Of a stretch of DNA of 64,000 nt, positions 1 through 9,273 are shown one piece after another. The stretch covers positions 62,001 through 126,000 of the forward strand of contig JAEUIQ010000103.1 in the NCBI GenBank assembly GCA_016794985.1, read 5' to 3'. This DNA is from Planctomycetaceae bacterium (GTDB lineage Bacteria; Planctomycetota; Planctomycetia; Pirellulales; Pirellulaceae). The notes below the pieces were generated by a model. The model saw nothing but the letters and a program-made list of their open reading frames with translations. It was not told the origin of the DNA and searched no databases. Position 1 is the first letter of the stretch, and every line of letters begins with the position of its first letter. A program made the position numbers and the translations under genes.

Positions 1-1083
1 TCGTACCCGTGGTTGCGTCCATACCCCGACCACTAACCCCGGTAACACAAAGCCAGCCGCCGCGGATGCCGCAATGTACCGCCAATGCGCCACCGGCATG
101 ATGCTCCAACCGGTCAGCAAGGCCGCGGTGACCGGTGGGATCAGCAGTCCCGAGATCGTCAATACAAATAGTGGCCACCAGCGATAATGTGCTAAAACCC
201 CCCACATTTGTTTTGGTTTCACCAGGTAGAGCAACTGAACGATCAGCCCAGCCGCCAACGGGCCGATCACAAGAACCAATAACAAACTACTCAAGTCGAT
301 AAAAAAGCGATCTAACCGGGCGAACGAACTCCATTGCCCTCCAAACGGCAGGATCGAAGCCAAATGCCATAGCCCCGGGAGCGCCAAAATCGCGGCCAAG
401 ATCGGCAGCACCAACAACCAACGCAATATCTGTGCCTTCGACGGTCGGGGGCGCTGGGTCACGGACAACCAACACAAGCCAATCCAGACGGCGGCACTCC
501 ACAATAAAGTGGTGTAGTGCAAATAAAACAGCAGCACCGTGGAAAAAACCCAGACCAAATCAAACCCGAAATAACGGTCCTCGCCTTTGGCAGCGAGACG
601 CCAAAACTCGGCTAAGAACGCCAGTTGGACGCAAGCCACCAAGCCAATCAGCGCGTAGGGGCGGGCGTCCGTCGCCGCAAACAACAAAACTGGATTGACC
701 ATCAAGAGGCCAGCCGCGATCGTCCCAGCCGCTACGGCACCTGTCCAACGAGTGACCACCAAAAACAAAACCGCCATTTGCATCGTCCCCGCGAGGATCG
801 AAATCAGTCGCAGGCTCCACGGCGAGAAACCAAACAATTCGACCACGCCTTTGACCAGGAAAAAATACAAAGGGCTCTGATTGCCAATCGCGGCACGTGA
901 GGCTACCTCCGACCAGTTGTTTTCCACGACCCATGCCGTGTGCAACTCGTCGATCCACAGAGGCTGCTCGGCAAACTTGATGCGCAGCCAGAGTCCGGCC
1001 AATAGAATCAGCGGAACCCCCACGCCAAGCATGAAGCGATAGGCTTTGTGTTCCGATTCGCTAGCATCGAGCGTCGATTCCAT
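1..1083 (-). CDS. GT39/ArnT-type membrane glycosyltransferase, N-terminal part (partial)
   Basis: An open frame runs from an ATG at 1083 down to base 1 with no stop, so about 361 N-terminal residues are visible and the C-terminus lies outside the window. After a short cytoplasmic start comes a membrane helix (about 17-35), then the motif LWIDELHTAW. A Trp/Asp-Glu pair just after the first helix is the catalytic signature of the GT-C fold PMT/ArnT glycosyltransferases, which move sugars from polyprenyl-phosphate donors on the outer face of the membrane. Several further hydrophobic segments follow (around 75-135, 170-205, 220-240 and 260-290). The acceptor cannot be told. The neighbour at 1388 is divergent, so this is probably the first gene of a leftward unit. 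Family placement is good; specificity is unknown. Confidence 0.8.
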   Translation of the reverse strand, partial: MESTLDASESEHKAYRFMLGVGVPLILLAGLWLRIKFAEQPLWIDELHTAWVVENNWSEVASRAAIGNQSPLYFFLVKGVVELFGFSPWSLRLISILAGTMQMAVLFLVVTRWTGAVAAGTIAAGLLMVNPVLLFAATDARPYALIGLVACVQLAFLAEFWRLAAKGEDRYFGFDLVWVFSTVLLFYLHYTTLLWSAAVWIGLCWLSVTQRPRPSKAQILRWLLVLPILAAILALPGLWHLASILPFGGQWSSFARLDRFFIDLSSLLLVLVIGPLAAGLIVQLLYLVKPKQMWGVLAHYRWWPLFVLTISGLLIPPVTAALLTGWSIMPVAHWRYIAASAAAGFVLPGLVVGVWTQPRVR

Positions 1084-1387
1084 GGCTCGCTCCTTCAAAA
1101 ACGCCGCTTGGTTTTAGGGATCGAAGAGATGCTAGCATGCTTGATTTGTTCGTTCATGTTTACCTAATCCGCATCATAGGACCATTGATTGGTACGTTTC
1201 CGGTCCGATTGTACCCAAAGCGCCGAAGATTCACCGCGAATTTTCCCGATGATTCGCGTTAGCGATACAACCCATCAAGGCCGCGCGATTGTAGCCAATT
1301 CGCAAGTGGGTGGATACAAGTCCGGACGCGACGATCCGGATTGTTTGTCGCGGCGGTCAAGAACGCGTCAACCCATGGAGTTCGATT

Positions 1388-2689
1388 GTGAAGCGATCCG
1401 TAAAGACTTGGAGCACGATGCTGGCGTTGTCCTCACTCGCAGTGCTGGCAGATCAATCGCAAGCTTGGCAATCGAGTGCTTTCTCACTAAGCGACGAGAC
1501 GTCGGCGGTGGAAATTGTGCAGCCAGCCCAACGAGTTCCCGTGCGTGCGGCGGCCTGGCAAGAAAGTGACGATCCATCGCGACTGCAAGTTCCAGCAGCA
1601 CCGCAAGTGGATCAGTCGGCGAACCCATCGGCGCGTCCATTGACTGTCCCGAGCAATGCGGCCACGCAGCCAGACGACTTCTATCGTAGCTCCTGGTGCA
1701 ACTTGGGCGAGCCGGTTCGCTTGGTTGACCGACCCGATATCGGATTGCGGATCGGTGGTTGGCAACAAGTCGGCTTCCATTCAAGGAACGACGGTCTCTT
1801 CAATAACTTGGAAGACCGGGCTGCATTTCACCAAACTTGGGGATTTGTTGAAAAGGAATTCGTCACGCAACGAGGGTGGGAAGTGACGATGCGTGGCGAC
1901 ATCGTGTACGGTCTGGATGCCCAACAGTTCCAAGCGTTTGGCAACGAGCCGTTCGGAGCGGCGACCGGTTGGGACAACGATTTGGATAACGGCATCTACG
2001 GATGGGCTTTGCCCCAGGCTTATGCGGACGTGAAGTTCGATAATCTCAAATTGCGGACAGGGCGTTTCTTGTCGCCCTTCGGGTTCGAAACGGGTGCAGC
2101 CGTCGAGAACTTCTTCTACAGTCGAACGTTTGCGTTTACGCGGACACAGCCGCACAGCCTAACCGGTGCGATTGCCGACTACAGCGTCGACGACACGACG
2201 AGCGTTTTTCTGGGTGGCACCAATGGTTGGGACACCTCGTTTGATCGGGTAGACATGGCCGGTTTGGCAGGCTTTAGTCGACAGATCAATGGTCGAAGCT
2301 TCTTCAACTTTGGTTCTAGTTTCGGCGAATTCGGTCAACGCGGTAATGGTTACTACCAGTCGGCCTTGTACGCGGTTCAAGCGACCGACAAGTTGCAGTT
2401 GGCACTGCAAAGCGATTGGCTGTCGGCTGATTTGTCGGACGACTATGGGTTCATTGGGTATGCAATTTATCGCATCAATCCATGCCTCGCCTTGGGCAGT
2501 CGCTACGAGTACTGGGAAACCGACCCCGCAGCTGGTACGCGGCAATCCGCGAACAGTCTAACGGGCGGTTTGAACTTCCGTCCGCATGCGAATATTGTGG
2601 TCCGCCCCGAAGCTCGCTACGACTGGAATACGGCCGCAACCGCCCGTGATGCGGTGAACGTCGGCTTGGATTTTGTGGTCACCTTCTAG
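1388..2689 (+). CDS. BBP2-type outer-membrane beta-barrel porin (OmpL-like)
   Basis: A 433-residue exported protein. I choose the GTG at 1388, because GGAG lies seven bases upstream and the result is a normal signal peptide: basic n-region KRSVK, hydrophobic core MLALSSLAVLA, cleavage near SQA. The upstream ATG at 1310 would bury that signal. Residues from about 110 to the end alternate aromatic and polar residues and contain the pattern of the putative beta-barrel porin-2 family: an early 'GGWQQVGFHS' strand, LRTGRFLSPFGFE, and a terminal Phe (DFVVTF). Families of this kind are common in planctomycetes and are presumed outer-membrane pores; the substrate is not known. It stands alone, followed by a palindromic repeat at 2715-2742. 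Confidence 0.8.
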   Translation: MKRSVKTWSTMLALSSLAVLADQSQAWQSSAFSLSDETSAVEIVQPAQRVPVRAAAWQESDDPSRLQVPAAPQVDQSANPSARPLTVPSNAATQPDDFYRSSWCNLGEPVRLVDRPDIGLRIGGWQQVGFHSRNDGLFNNLEDRAAFHQTWGFVEKEFVTQRGWEVTMRGDIVYGLDAQQFQAFGNEPFGAATGWDNDLDNGIYGWALPQAYADVKFDNLKLRTGRFLSPFGFETGAAVENFFYSRTFAFTRTQPHSLTGAIADYSVDDTTSVFLGGTNGWDTSFDRVDMAGLAGFSRQINGRSFFNFGSSFGEFGQRGNGYYQSALYAVQATDKLQLALQSDWLSADLSDDYGFIGYAIYRINPCLALGSRYEYWETDPAAGTRQSANSLTGGLNFRPHANIVVRPEARYDWNTAATARDAVNVGLDFVVTF

Positions 2690-2714
2690 GCGTCCGAGAA
2701 CTGCGGGATCAAGT

Positions 2715-2742
2715 GTCGTGGGCCGTAGGAACGGTCCACGAC
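2715..2742. repeat. Palindromic TGTCGTGG/CCACGACA element after the porin gene
   Basis: GTCGTGGGCC and GGTCCACGAC form a 10-bp stem with one G-U pair in RNA and an 8-base loop. It sits 25 bases after the porin stop and could act as a terminator or mRNA end, although no T-run follows. The same core recurs in a nested arrangement at 59353-59461, so I treat it as one copy of a dispersed palindromic repeat. Confidence 0.6.
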
Positions 2743-2763
2743 AAACCACAATTGGCTTATGGC

Positions 2764-3792
2764 TTAATTGCGTTGAATTTTGACTTCGGTTTGAGTCGAA
2801 ATAGTGGTCTTGATCTTGGTGTCGCTGTACGACTTTTCGGTGGTCAACGTCGTACGACCCGTGGCCTCGCGAACGTAACCTTCCTTGACATCAAACACCA
2901 AGCGACCATTGCAATCTTGCAAGGCGATTCTTGGCCATTTCACCGCGACAGTATCAAAGTCAAACGGCGGCGCGGCCCCCCGAGGAGGGTTGGGATCTTT
3001 GGCTTGGCTCGCTTCAGGATCGTGCGGCTGCCGCGGTCCGATCAGAAATTGTTCTGGAAACGAGAGTTCGCTGGTGTAGGTGATCTCGATATTGGTTTCG
3101 GCTTCACTCCATGGGCCTAACTTGTACTTGGTGTTTCTTGTTAGAGGTACACCGGCGGCTACTTCGTAGGTCGATTGGTGCTGCCAATCGGCGGCTGGCT
3201 CCGTTGGAAACGGTGTCAAGAAGCTCCCGAGAAGATCTTGAATGCCCGTTAATGACACGGCGGCGCGCAGTGGGCGGGTTTCAGCGGCAGTGGTGATATG
3301 AGCCAACAGCTCAGCCGGTAATTCCACTTGGCGAACTTTGCCGGTCGGCTCAACTTGGAGTTTGATGGGTTGATCGATCAATGGCTGCAGACGCTGCAGC
3401 AGCAATCGCAAGAGGTTGCCCGCCTTCCCGGTCCCGGTTTGCGGGAAGTCTGGACGTGTCGAAGCAGCCACCTTGCCCGCGGGCGTGCCCAATTCCATTT
3501 CGATTTCGGAGTATCGCATTTCCACTTCGATCAACTCCGGTGTGGCAGCCAAAACTTCCCAGCGGATTTGCAAACGCCGAGATTCGGGTTGCAAAATCTT
3601 GTTGCCCGCGACATCGATTTCGGTAGTGCTGGACGATTGGGTGATGTCGAAACGATAGACCTGCCCTGGTTGAAACTTCCAACGCAAGGTCGGAACGGGC
3701 TCTTCGGCCTGGGATTCACGCCCCACAATGGCGGCAACCGTGATCGCAAGCAAAAAAGCGGCGAGTTGAAGCCAGTATTTGTGTTTTGACAT
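2764..3792 (-). CDS. Exported protein of unknown function (possibly DUF6263-like)
   Basis: This 342-residue protein starts with a clear signal peptide (MSKHKYWLQLAAFLLAITVAAIVG, cleavage near SQA) and is otherwise soluble. The mature part opens with 'LRWKFQPGQVYRFDITQSS' and contains several beta-strand-like repeats and a late 'WPRIALQDCNGRLVFDVKEGYVREA' stretch. This style matches exported planctomycete proteins grouped as DUF6263; I assign that only tentatively. No catalytic motif or lipobox is visible. It converges on the porin gene and has a long upstream gap (3793-4315). The role is unknown, probably periplasmic. Confidence 0.7.
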   Translation of the reverse strand: MSKHKYWLQLAAFLLAITVAAIVGRESQAEEPVPTLRWKFQPGQVYRFDITQSSSTTEIDVAGNKILQPESRRLQIRWEVLAATPELIEVEMRYSEIEMELGTPAGKVAASTRPDFPQTGTGKAGNLLRLLLQRLQPLIDQPIKLQVEPTGKVRQVELPAELLAHITTAAETRPLRAAVSLTGIQDLLGSFLTPFPTEPAADWQHQSTYEVAAGVPLTRNTKYKLGPWSEAETNIEITYTSELSFPEQFLIGPRQPHDPEASQAKDPNPPRGAAPPFDFDTVAVKWPRIALQDCNGRLVFDVKEGYVREATGRTTLTTEKSYSDTKIKTTISTQTEVKIQRN

Positions 3793-3906
3793 TAATCAAT
3801 CTCCGTCTTACGTCTTCGCTTTCGCGATTGGGGATCGTGCCACCCTAATGAGTGCTCGATGGTCAGTGATTGGTCGTCGCGACCTGCTCTTGCCCGACCG
3901 GTTTTT

Positions 3907-3960
3907 GAATGGCCCGTGTTCGAATGGCCCGTGTTCGAATGGCCCGTGTTCGAATGGCCG
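3907..3960. repeat. 15-bp tandem array, about 3.6 copies
   Basis: The unit GAATGGCCCGTGTTC is repeated three times exactly (3907, 3922, 3937), followed by a partial copy GAATGGCCG. The period is a multiple of three although the array lies outside any gene I accept. Two other arrays with pentapeptide-sized units occur in this window, at 47910-48014 and 50098-50219. Confidence 0.9.
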
Positions 3961-4003
3961 GCGATCACAACTTGGCCAGTTTTTCGTCGCGTAACGCTTG
4001 ACG

Positions 4004-4043
4004 GTTGCCGACGTTCCAGCCTGAGTTGCCGACGTTCCGGCCT
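4004..4043. repeat. Two-copy 21-bp direct repeat
   Basis: GTTGCCGACGTTCCAGCCT at 4004 recurs at 4025 with one change (GTTGCCGACGTTCCGGCCT), separated by GA. It is non-coding and sits between the 15-bp array and the hom operon. Confidence 0.85.
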
Positions 4044-4315
4044 TGGCCCGATTGTGCCATTTCAACCCCGAGCCTCCACGGTCCGTCCCACCTTTAGAGT
4101 TTAAACCATTGACCATTAAAAAACAGTTGTGGTGGTTTCTATTCGTGTAACAGGAGTGCGACGCAGGCGAGGACAAGGTCCATCTCTCAATGGCGAGGAA
4201 TGTTGGAATTCGATTTTGCCGTTTCTTTGTGCACCACGCGTGGATCCGTTTCGAGCCAGCTTGGCGACACAGCCCATGTCGCGTGTCCTTGTCCGAAAAG
4301 CGGGCTGAATTTACC

Positions 4316-5632
4316 ATGACCGGCATGGAGAAAACGCTCGTAGCATTGGTTGGAATGGGAACGGTGGGAACCGGAGTGGCGAAGCTGCTTCTGGATCACG
4401 GTGATCGTACGGCTCGGCATGCCGGGCGGACGTTGTGGGTCCAACACATCGTCGTCAAAGACCCCACCAAAGCTCGTGATGCGGACATTCCTGCCGGTCT
4501 CATTTCCACGGATCTGTTGCGATTACTCAAGGATTCTGATGTGAAGGTGGTCGCGCATTTAATGGGCGGCTTGGAACCGGCGCGAACCGTCATGTTGCAA
4601 CTGTTGGAAAGCGGCAAAGATGTGGTGACCGCCAACAAGGCTTTGCTGGCAGAGCATGGTCCGGAGTTGTTCGACCGGGCTCGGCAGTTGGGGCGGACCA
4701 TCGCGTTTGAAGCGTCGGTCGGCGGCGGAATTCCGATCATTGCCAATATTAGCCAATGTCTGGCCGCGAATCAGATTCTCTCATTACAAGGAATCTTGAA
4801 CGGCACCAGCAACTTTATCATCACGAACATGCAAGAGCAGGGAGTTCCGTATTCGGCGGCATTGCTGGAGGCGCAGCGTTTGGGCTATGCCGAGGCGGAT
4901 CCGACCTTTGATGTCGATGGCTCGGATGCTGCTCAGAAGTTGGCGATCTTGGCGCATCTTGCTTTCGGGGCTCGTGTCCATTGGCGACAGATTCCGCGGC
5001 GTGGGATCGATCAGATTCAAGCCAATGATTTGCGATATGCCAGCGACATGGGGTTTAGTTTAAAGCTCCTGGCGGCGGCTCGATTAAATCAAGCAGGTCT
5101 GGAGTTGCATGTATCGCCAACACTGATTCCGCGCGGAACTCCATTGGCGGAAGTTCGCAGTAATTTCAACGCGATTAATGTGGTCGGTGATGCAGTGGGT
5201 CCAGTGTTTTTTCACGGTCAAGGGGCGGGACAAATGCCGACAGCGTCAGCGGTTGTCGCCGACATGATCGATGTTGCGGTAGGTCGTGCCGCGATCACCT
5301 TTGGCAATCTAAAGCTGTGGTCGGAGCAACCGCCGCGAGTCGATCTGCGCGATCATGCGTATACCAAATCGAAGTACTATTTCCGGTTTGATGTCGCCGA
5401 TCAGCCAGGAGTTTTGGCGCAGATTGCAGGTATTCTTGGTCGGCATCAGATTTCAATTGCCTCGGTTCATCAATACGATCGCGATAAAGACCCTGTTACT
5501 GAAACCGTTCCTTTGGTCATTGTGACGCACTCGGCGTTGGAGCAACACACGGGTTTGGCCCAACGCGAGATCCAAAACCTGGATGTGGTGCGGGCCAAGG
5601 GCGAGCGGCTCCGAATCTTAACGAACAGTTGA
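4316..5632 (+). CDS. hom: Homoserine dehydrogenase with C-terminal ACT domain
   Basis: Reduces aspartate-semialdehyde to homoserine, the branch point to threonine and methionine. The 438 residues start with the nucleotide-binding motif VGMGTVGTGVAKLL. The substrate region carries KPLL-like 'VVTANKALLAEHG', GGGIPII and the signature 'GILNGTSNFI', then the conserved 'AEADPTFDVDGSDAAQKL'. An ACT domain (about 360-438, 'FDVADQPGVLAQIAGILG') implies feedback by an amino acid, probably threonine. I start at the ATG at 4316; an in-frame ATG at 4325 is possible and the 42-residue upstream extension has no family counterpart. It is followed by the ApgM-type and aspartokinase genes on the same strand with gaps of 43 and 23 bases, which suggests an operon. 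Confidence 0.95.
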   Translation: MTGMEKTLVALVGMGTVGTGVAKLLLDHGDRTARHAGRTLWVQHIVVKDPTKARDADIPAGLISTDLLRLLKDSDVKVVAHLMGGLEPARTVMLQLLESGKDVVTANKALLAEHGPELFDRARQLGRTIAFEASVGGGIPIIANISQCLAANQILSLQGILNGTSNFIITNMQEQGVPYSAALLEAQRLGYAEADPTFDVDGSDAAQKLAILAHLAFGARVHWRQIPRRGIDQIQANDLRYASDMGFSLKLLAAARLNQAGLELHVSPTLIPRGTPLAEVRSNFNAINVVGDAVGPVFFHGQGAGQMPTASAVVADMIDVAVGRAAITFGNLKLWSEQPPRVDLRDHAYTKSKYYFRFDVADQPGVLAQIAGILGRHQISIASVHQYDRDKDPVTETVPLVIVTHSALEQHTGLAQREIQNLDVVRAKGERLRILTNS

Positions 5633-5675
5633 ATCGCCCCGTAAGTGTCTGCGAACTCACCAGCAGGAAAAAGCT

Positions 5676-6878
5676 ATGAAGTATGTTCTGATTATTCCAG
5701 ATGGCTGCGCCGATCAACCTCAAGCAAGCTTGAACGGTCGGACACCATTGCAAGCGGCCCAGTTGCCTGCGATGGATCAAGTCGCGAATCGGGGCGTGGT
5801 CGGTGCTGCGAATCATGTTCCACCACATTTGCCACCGGGGAGCGATGTCGCCAACTTGAGCCTTTTGGGCTACGATCCGAATCGTTATTTCTCGGGTCGG
5901 GCGCCGTTGGAAGCAGCGGCGCAGGGAATTGCCTTGGGCCCACATGACTGGGCAGTGCGTTGCAATCTGGTTTGTATTCAAGATCAGGTCATGCGTGACT
6001 TTACCGCCGGGCATATTTCCACGGCGGAGGCCACGGCACTGTTGGAAACCGCCAACCAACATCTGACGGACGCATCGATCCGTTTTGTGCCTGGAGTGAG
6101 TTATCGCAATTTGATGATTGTTCGCGCCGCCGCAGATCGCACTCCGCCCTTTTCCATGGAGACCTCTAGTACTCCGCCACATGATTTGACCGATCAATCG
6201 GTCGTGGATGCATACCCGCAGGGAGTGGGTAGCGATTTATTATGTCATTTGATGAACGAAAGTTTGAGATGGTTCGAGAATCATCCCGTCAATCAACAAC
6301 GGATCGCGGCGGGAAAACGCCCCGCCACGAATATTTGGCTGTGGGGCTTGGGGCTCCAGCCGAACCTAACGAGTTTTCATTCTCGGTTCGGCGTTCGCGG
6401 TGTGATGATTACGGCGGTGGACTTGCTTCGCGGCTTGGCAAAATTGGTGGGCTGGGACTTGATCGAAGTTCCGACCGCCACCGGTTATATCGATACGGAC
6501 TATGCCGCGAAGGGTCGTGCGGCCGTTGCCGCGTTGGATCAATACGACTTTGTCACGGTGCATATTGAAGCACCGGATGAAGCGTCCCATCAAGGATTGG
6601 CTGCCGAGAAAATCAAGGCTCTGGAAGAGATCGATCGACACATCGTGGCACCATTGTGGTCGCGACTGCAGAAGGAACCGGAATGGCGAATCATGGTGAC
6701 GCCGGACCACCCCACACTGCTTAGCACGAAGACACACAGTCACGGGATGGTGCCATTTGCAGTGGCGGGATCGAATGTGACACCGGATGCCAGCCAAACG
6801 TACGACGAAGCCGTCGCGGCCGGTTCGTCACTGCAGTTTCCCAACGGTTGGGAACTGATGCCGTGGTACTTGGGATAA
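5676..6878 (+). CDS. apgM: ApgM-type phosphomutase-fold protein, proposed homoserine kinase
   Basis: A 400-residue member of the archaeal-type cofactor-independent phosphoglycerate mutase family (alkaline phosphatase superfamily). Visible metal-site motifs include IIPDGCAD at the start, 'PPGSDVANLSLLGYDP' with the catalytic Ser in the position typical of the family, 'HIEAPDEASHQG', and TPDHPT. AGGAAA lies seven bases before the ATG. When this family sits beside threonine genes it is annotated as a proposed homoserine kinase (TIGR02535). Here it lies between hom and aspartokinase and no GHMP-type thrB is visible, so I infer that it phosphorylates homoserine; a glycolytic mutase role remains possible. 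Confidence 0.88.
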   Translation: MKYVLIIPDGCADQPQASLNGRTPLQAAQLPAMDQVANRGVVGAANHVPPHLPPGSDVANLSLLGYDPNRYFSGRAPLEAAAQGIALGPHDWAVRCNLVCIQDQVMRDFTAGHISTAEATALLETANQHLTDASIRFVPGVSYRNLMIVRAAADRTPPFSMETSSTPPHDLTDQSVVDAYPQGVGSDLLCHLMNESLRWFENHPVNQQRIAAGKRPATNIWLWGLGLQPNLTSFHSRFGVRGVMITAVDLLRGLAKLVGWDLIEVPTATGYIDTDYAAKGRAAVAALDQYDFVTVHIEAPDEASHQGLAAEKIKALEEIDRHIVAPLWSRLQKEPEWRIMVTPDHPTLLSTKTHSHGMVPFAVAGSNVTPDASQTYDEAVAAGSSLQFPNGWELMPWYLG

Positions 6879-6901
6879 GTTAATCAACGAGGTCTTGTGG
6901 T

Positions 6902-8698
6902 ATGAGTCTGGTGGTCCAGAAGTTCGGTGGCACGAGTGTTGCGGATTGCGAGAAGATTTTGGCGGCTGCCCGCAAAGCCATTCGCGCCCAGCAAGAAGGG
7001 CATCAAGTCGTGATGGTCGTCAGCGCCATGGGTAAAAACACCGACTTGTTGGTTGACCTTGCGGGGCAGATCACAGAGAACCCGCCGGCCCGGGAAATGG
7101 ACATGTTGCTTTCAACCGGCGAACAGGTCAGTGTCGCTTTGATGGCGATGGCGATTCACTCGTTGGGATACAAAGCGATTAGTTTGACCGGTGGGCAGAT
7201 TGGTATCCGAACCGATAGTTCTCATACGAAAGCTAGGATTCGATCGATCTCGACCGAACGCGTCAAGAATTTATTGGATCAGGGCTACATCGTGATCGCG
7301 GCCGGATTTCAAGGGATTGATGAAGACTTCAACATTACGACGCTGGGGCGTGGTGGCAGCGACACGACCGCGGTGGCACTGGCTGCGGTTTTACAAGCGG
7401 ATCAATGCGAGATCTACACGGACGTTGACGGCGTGTACACCACCGACCCACGCGTGTTGCCCGAAGCTCGCTTGTGCGCTCAAGTCAGCTACGAAGAAAT
7501 GTTGGAACTGGCTAGTTTGGGCGCGGGCGTGATGCATAGTCGCTCCATCGAGTTCGGCAAGAAGTTCGGAGTACCTATTCGCGTTCGCAGCAGCTTCAGC
7601 GACTACCCAGGTTCGTTGATTGCTGCCGACTCGGAAGCGCCCAACATGCCTGTTAGCGGTTGCGCGCTTACGAAAGACGAAGCCCGCATTACGGTGATTG
7701 GTGTGCCCGATGTTCCGGGTGTCAGCCGACGTTTGTTTCAACCTCTCGCCGAGCGCAAGATCACGATCGACATGGTCGTGCAAAACGTCGGTATCGATGG
7801 CAAAGCCAACGTGAGTTTCACGGTACCGCGAAAAGAACTAAAGCAAGCGCTGAAGTCCGTCCACGAGTCGATTGCGGAGCTGCCCGGCGAGAGCGGCCAT
7901 AGTGTCGAAGTACACACCGATGATCAAGTATCGAAAGTGTCCGCGGTGGGCTTGGGCATGGCGACACAAGTTGGTGTGGCCAATCGAATGTTCCAGGCTT
8001 TGGCGGATGCCGAAATCAACTTGCAGATGATCACAACCTCTGAAATCAAGATCAGTGTTTTGGTTAGTCGTGATCAAGCCTTGCCCGCAGTGCGTGCGGT
8101 TCATCAGGCATTTGCGTTGGCACAACTACCCGCGGGGGCTGTCACGGAGGCTCAGGTTCCCAGCGGGCAGAAATCTGTAAATGTCGTCGATGTTGTCGCG
8201 CGTCTGCAAAGCGCCGGCATGGAAGACCTGATGATCCATGAAGTGACTTTGGACGAAACACAAGCTGCCATCTCGCTCAATGGCGTTCCGAATCGCCCTG
8301 GCATTGCCGCGTCGATCTTTCAGAAATTGGCCGATGCTCAGGTTTTTATCGACATGATCGTCCAGAGTTACTTTACAGATGAGAATGCCAACTTGACGTT
8401 TACGGTGCCGCGTCAACAGTTGGAGGCGGCGGCGAAAGTGGCGGCAGGGTTTGTTGGAAGTGGGCTTTCTTCCCATGTCCAAACCATTCCCACCATCGCA
8501 AAGTTGTGTGTCTCCGGTATCGGGCTTCGCTCCCACACGAGCGTCGGTTCATTGTTGTTCGAAGCGTTGGCCGAAGCAAACATCAATATTCGAATGATGA
8601 ATACGTCCGAAATGCGATTCAACGTCGTCGTCGAAGGGAGCGAAGGACAACGCGGACTAGCGGTCTTGCGGAAGGTCTTTGGCGATTACGTGCGCTAG
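6902..8698 (+). CDS. lysC: Aspartokinase with four ACT domains
   Basis: Phosphorylates aspartate, the first step toward lysine, threonine and methionine. The 598-residue protein opens with the kinase motif QKFGGTSVAD and has 'FQGIDEDFNITTLGRGGSDTT' with the aspartate-binding residues. The kinase domain ends near 245. Two tandem ACT pairs follow (about 260-405 and 430-598), each containing a 'GV..RPG/VPGV' strand-turn ('GVPDVPGVSRRLF', 'GVPNRPGIAASIF') and paired 'I.MM.TSE' ends. Ordinary aspartokinases have one ACT pair and about 405 residues; the doubled arrangement is also known from cyanobacteria. It is the last gene of the hom cluster. Confidence 0.95.
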   Translation: MSLVVQKFGGTSVADCEKILAAARKAIRAQQEGHQVVMVVSAMGKNTDLLVDLAGQITENPPAREMDMLLSTGEQVSVALMAMAIHSLGYKAISLTGGQIGIRTDSSHTKARIRSISTERVKNLLDQGYIVIAAGFQGIDEDFNITTLGRGGSDTTAVALAAVLQADQCEIYTDVDGVYTTDPRVLPEARLCAQVSYEEMLELASLGAGVMHSRSIEFGKKFGVPIRVRSSFSDYPGSLIAADSEAPNMPVSGCALTKDEARITVIGVPDVPGVSRRLFQPLAERKITIDMVVQNVGIDGKANVSFTVPRKELKQALKSVHESIAELPGESGHSVEVHTDDQVSKVSAVGLGMATQVGVANRMFQALADAEINLQMITTSEIKISVLVSRDQALPAVRAVHQAFALAQLPAGAVTEAQVPSGQKSVNVVDVVARLQSAGMEDLMIHEVTLDETQAAISLNGVPNRPGIAASIFQKLADAQVFIDMIVQSYFTDENANLTFTVPRQQLEAAAKVAAGFVGSGLSSHVQTIPTIAKLCVSGIGLRSHTSVGSLLFEALAEANINIRMMNTSEMRFNVVVEGSEGQRGLAVLRKVFGDYVR

Positions 8699-8829
8699 AG
8701 TGAGTTAGGCCAAGGGTTTCCGCGATCGTACAATCTTTGTCGTATTTTGGTAGATACGTGGCGTAGCGTCGATTAAAATCGCTCCACGCGTCGGCCCTAT
8801 TCCGCTCACCACCAAAAGGAGACAGCACC

Positions 8830-9249
8830 ATGTCCGGAAATCCCTACTCGGTTGGTTCACTGCCGGTCGATGGCATGAATCAAAATCCATACAAGGCGCC
8901 GCAGTATCATCCCATGGAGCCCCTACATGCGGTTGCCCCTTGGCTCGCGTTTCTTGGGTGGGTGTGCATTATCGCTGGGGTCATCTATTGTTTGACCATC
9001 ATTGGGCTGATCATTGGTTGGCTGCCAATTTGGATGGGAATCTTGTTGAAGGGAGCATCGGAGAGACTCAAGTTGGGATTTCAGTCTGGAAACGAAGCCG
9101 AACTGTATGCGGCTTCCAAAAACTTGGGGACCTATTTCATCATCCTGGGTATTTTGACTTTGATCGCGATGATCATCAATTTGCTTTATATTGGGGTAGT
9201 TGTCATGGCGGTAGTTGGAGTGTTGGCCGGCGCGGCCGGTGGGATGTAG
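8830..9249 (+). CDS. Small DUF5362-like membrane protein
   Basis: 139 residues. A polar N-terminus rich in Asn, Pro and Tyr (NPYSVGS, NPYKAPQY) precedes two hydrophobic blocks (about 37-72 and 95-139) separated by an amphipathic stretch with GFQSGNEAELYAASKNLGTYF. This layout matches the DUF5362 family of small two-to-four-helix membrane proteins, for which no function is established. AGGAGA sits seven bases before the ATG. The next gene begins 24 bases downstream, so the two are probably cotranscribed. Confidence 0.75.
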   Translation: MSGNPYSVGSLPVDGMNQNPYKAPQYHPMEPLHAVAPWLAFLGWVCIIAGVIYCLTIIGLIIGWLPIWMGILLKGASERLKLGFQSGNEAELYAASKNLGTYFIILGILTLIAMIINLLYIGVVVMAVVGVLAGAAGGM

Positions 9250-9273
9250 CGACTTGATGAGTCAGAAGCCACG

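Larger units (their letters stand above)
3793..4315. other. Non-coding gap with short tandem repeats
   Basis: A 523-base interval between divergent genes. It must hold promoters for both the exported protein (leftward) and the hom operon (rightward), but I cannot point to convincing -35/-10 boxes. It contains a 15-bp tandem array (3907-3960) and a 21-bp duplication (4004-4043). The open frames across it are low-complexity read-through of these repeats and not convincing genes. Confidence 0.6.

Noticed and set aside
3808..4326. 172-codon minus-strand frame with AGTSAT and FEHGP repeats
   Set aside because: It is produced by reading through the 15-bp and 21-bp repeats; no ribosome site, signal or domain is visible and it covers the hom start region.
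5517..6197. 226-codon minus-strand frame
   Set aside because: Antisense to the 3' end of hom and the ApgM-type gene; no motif.
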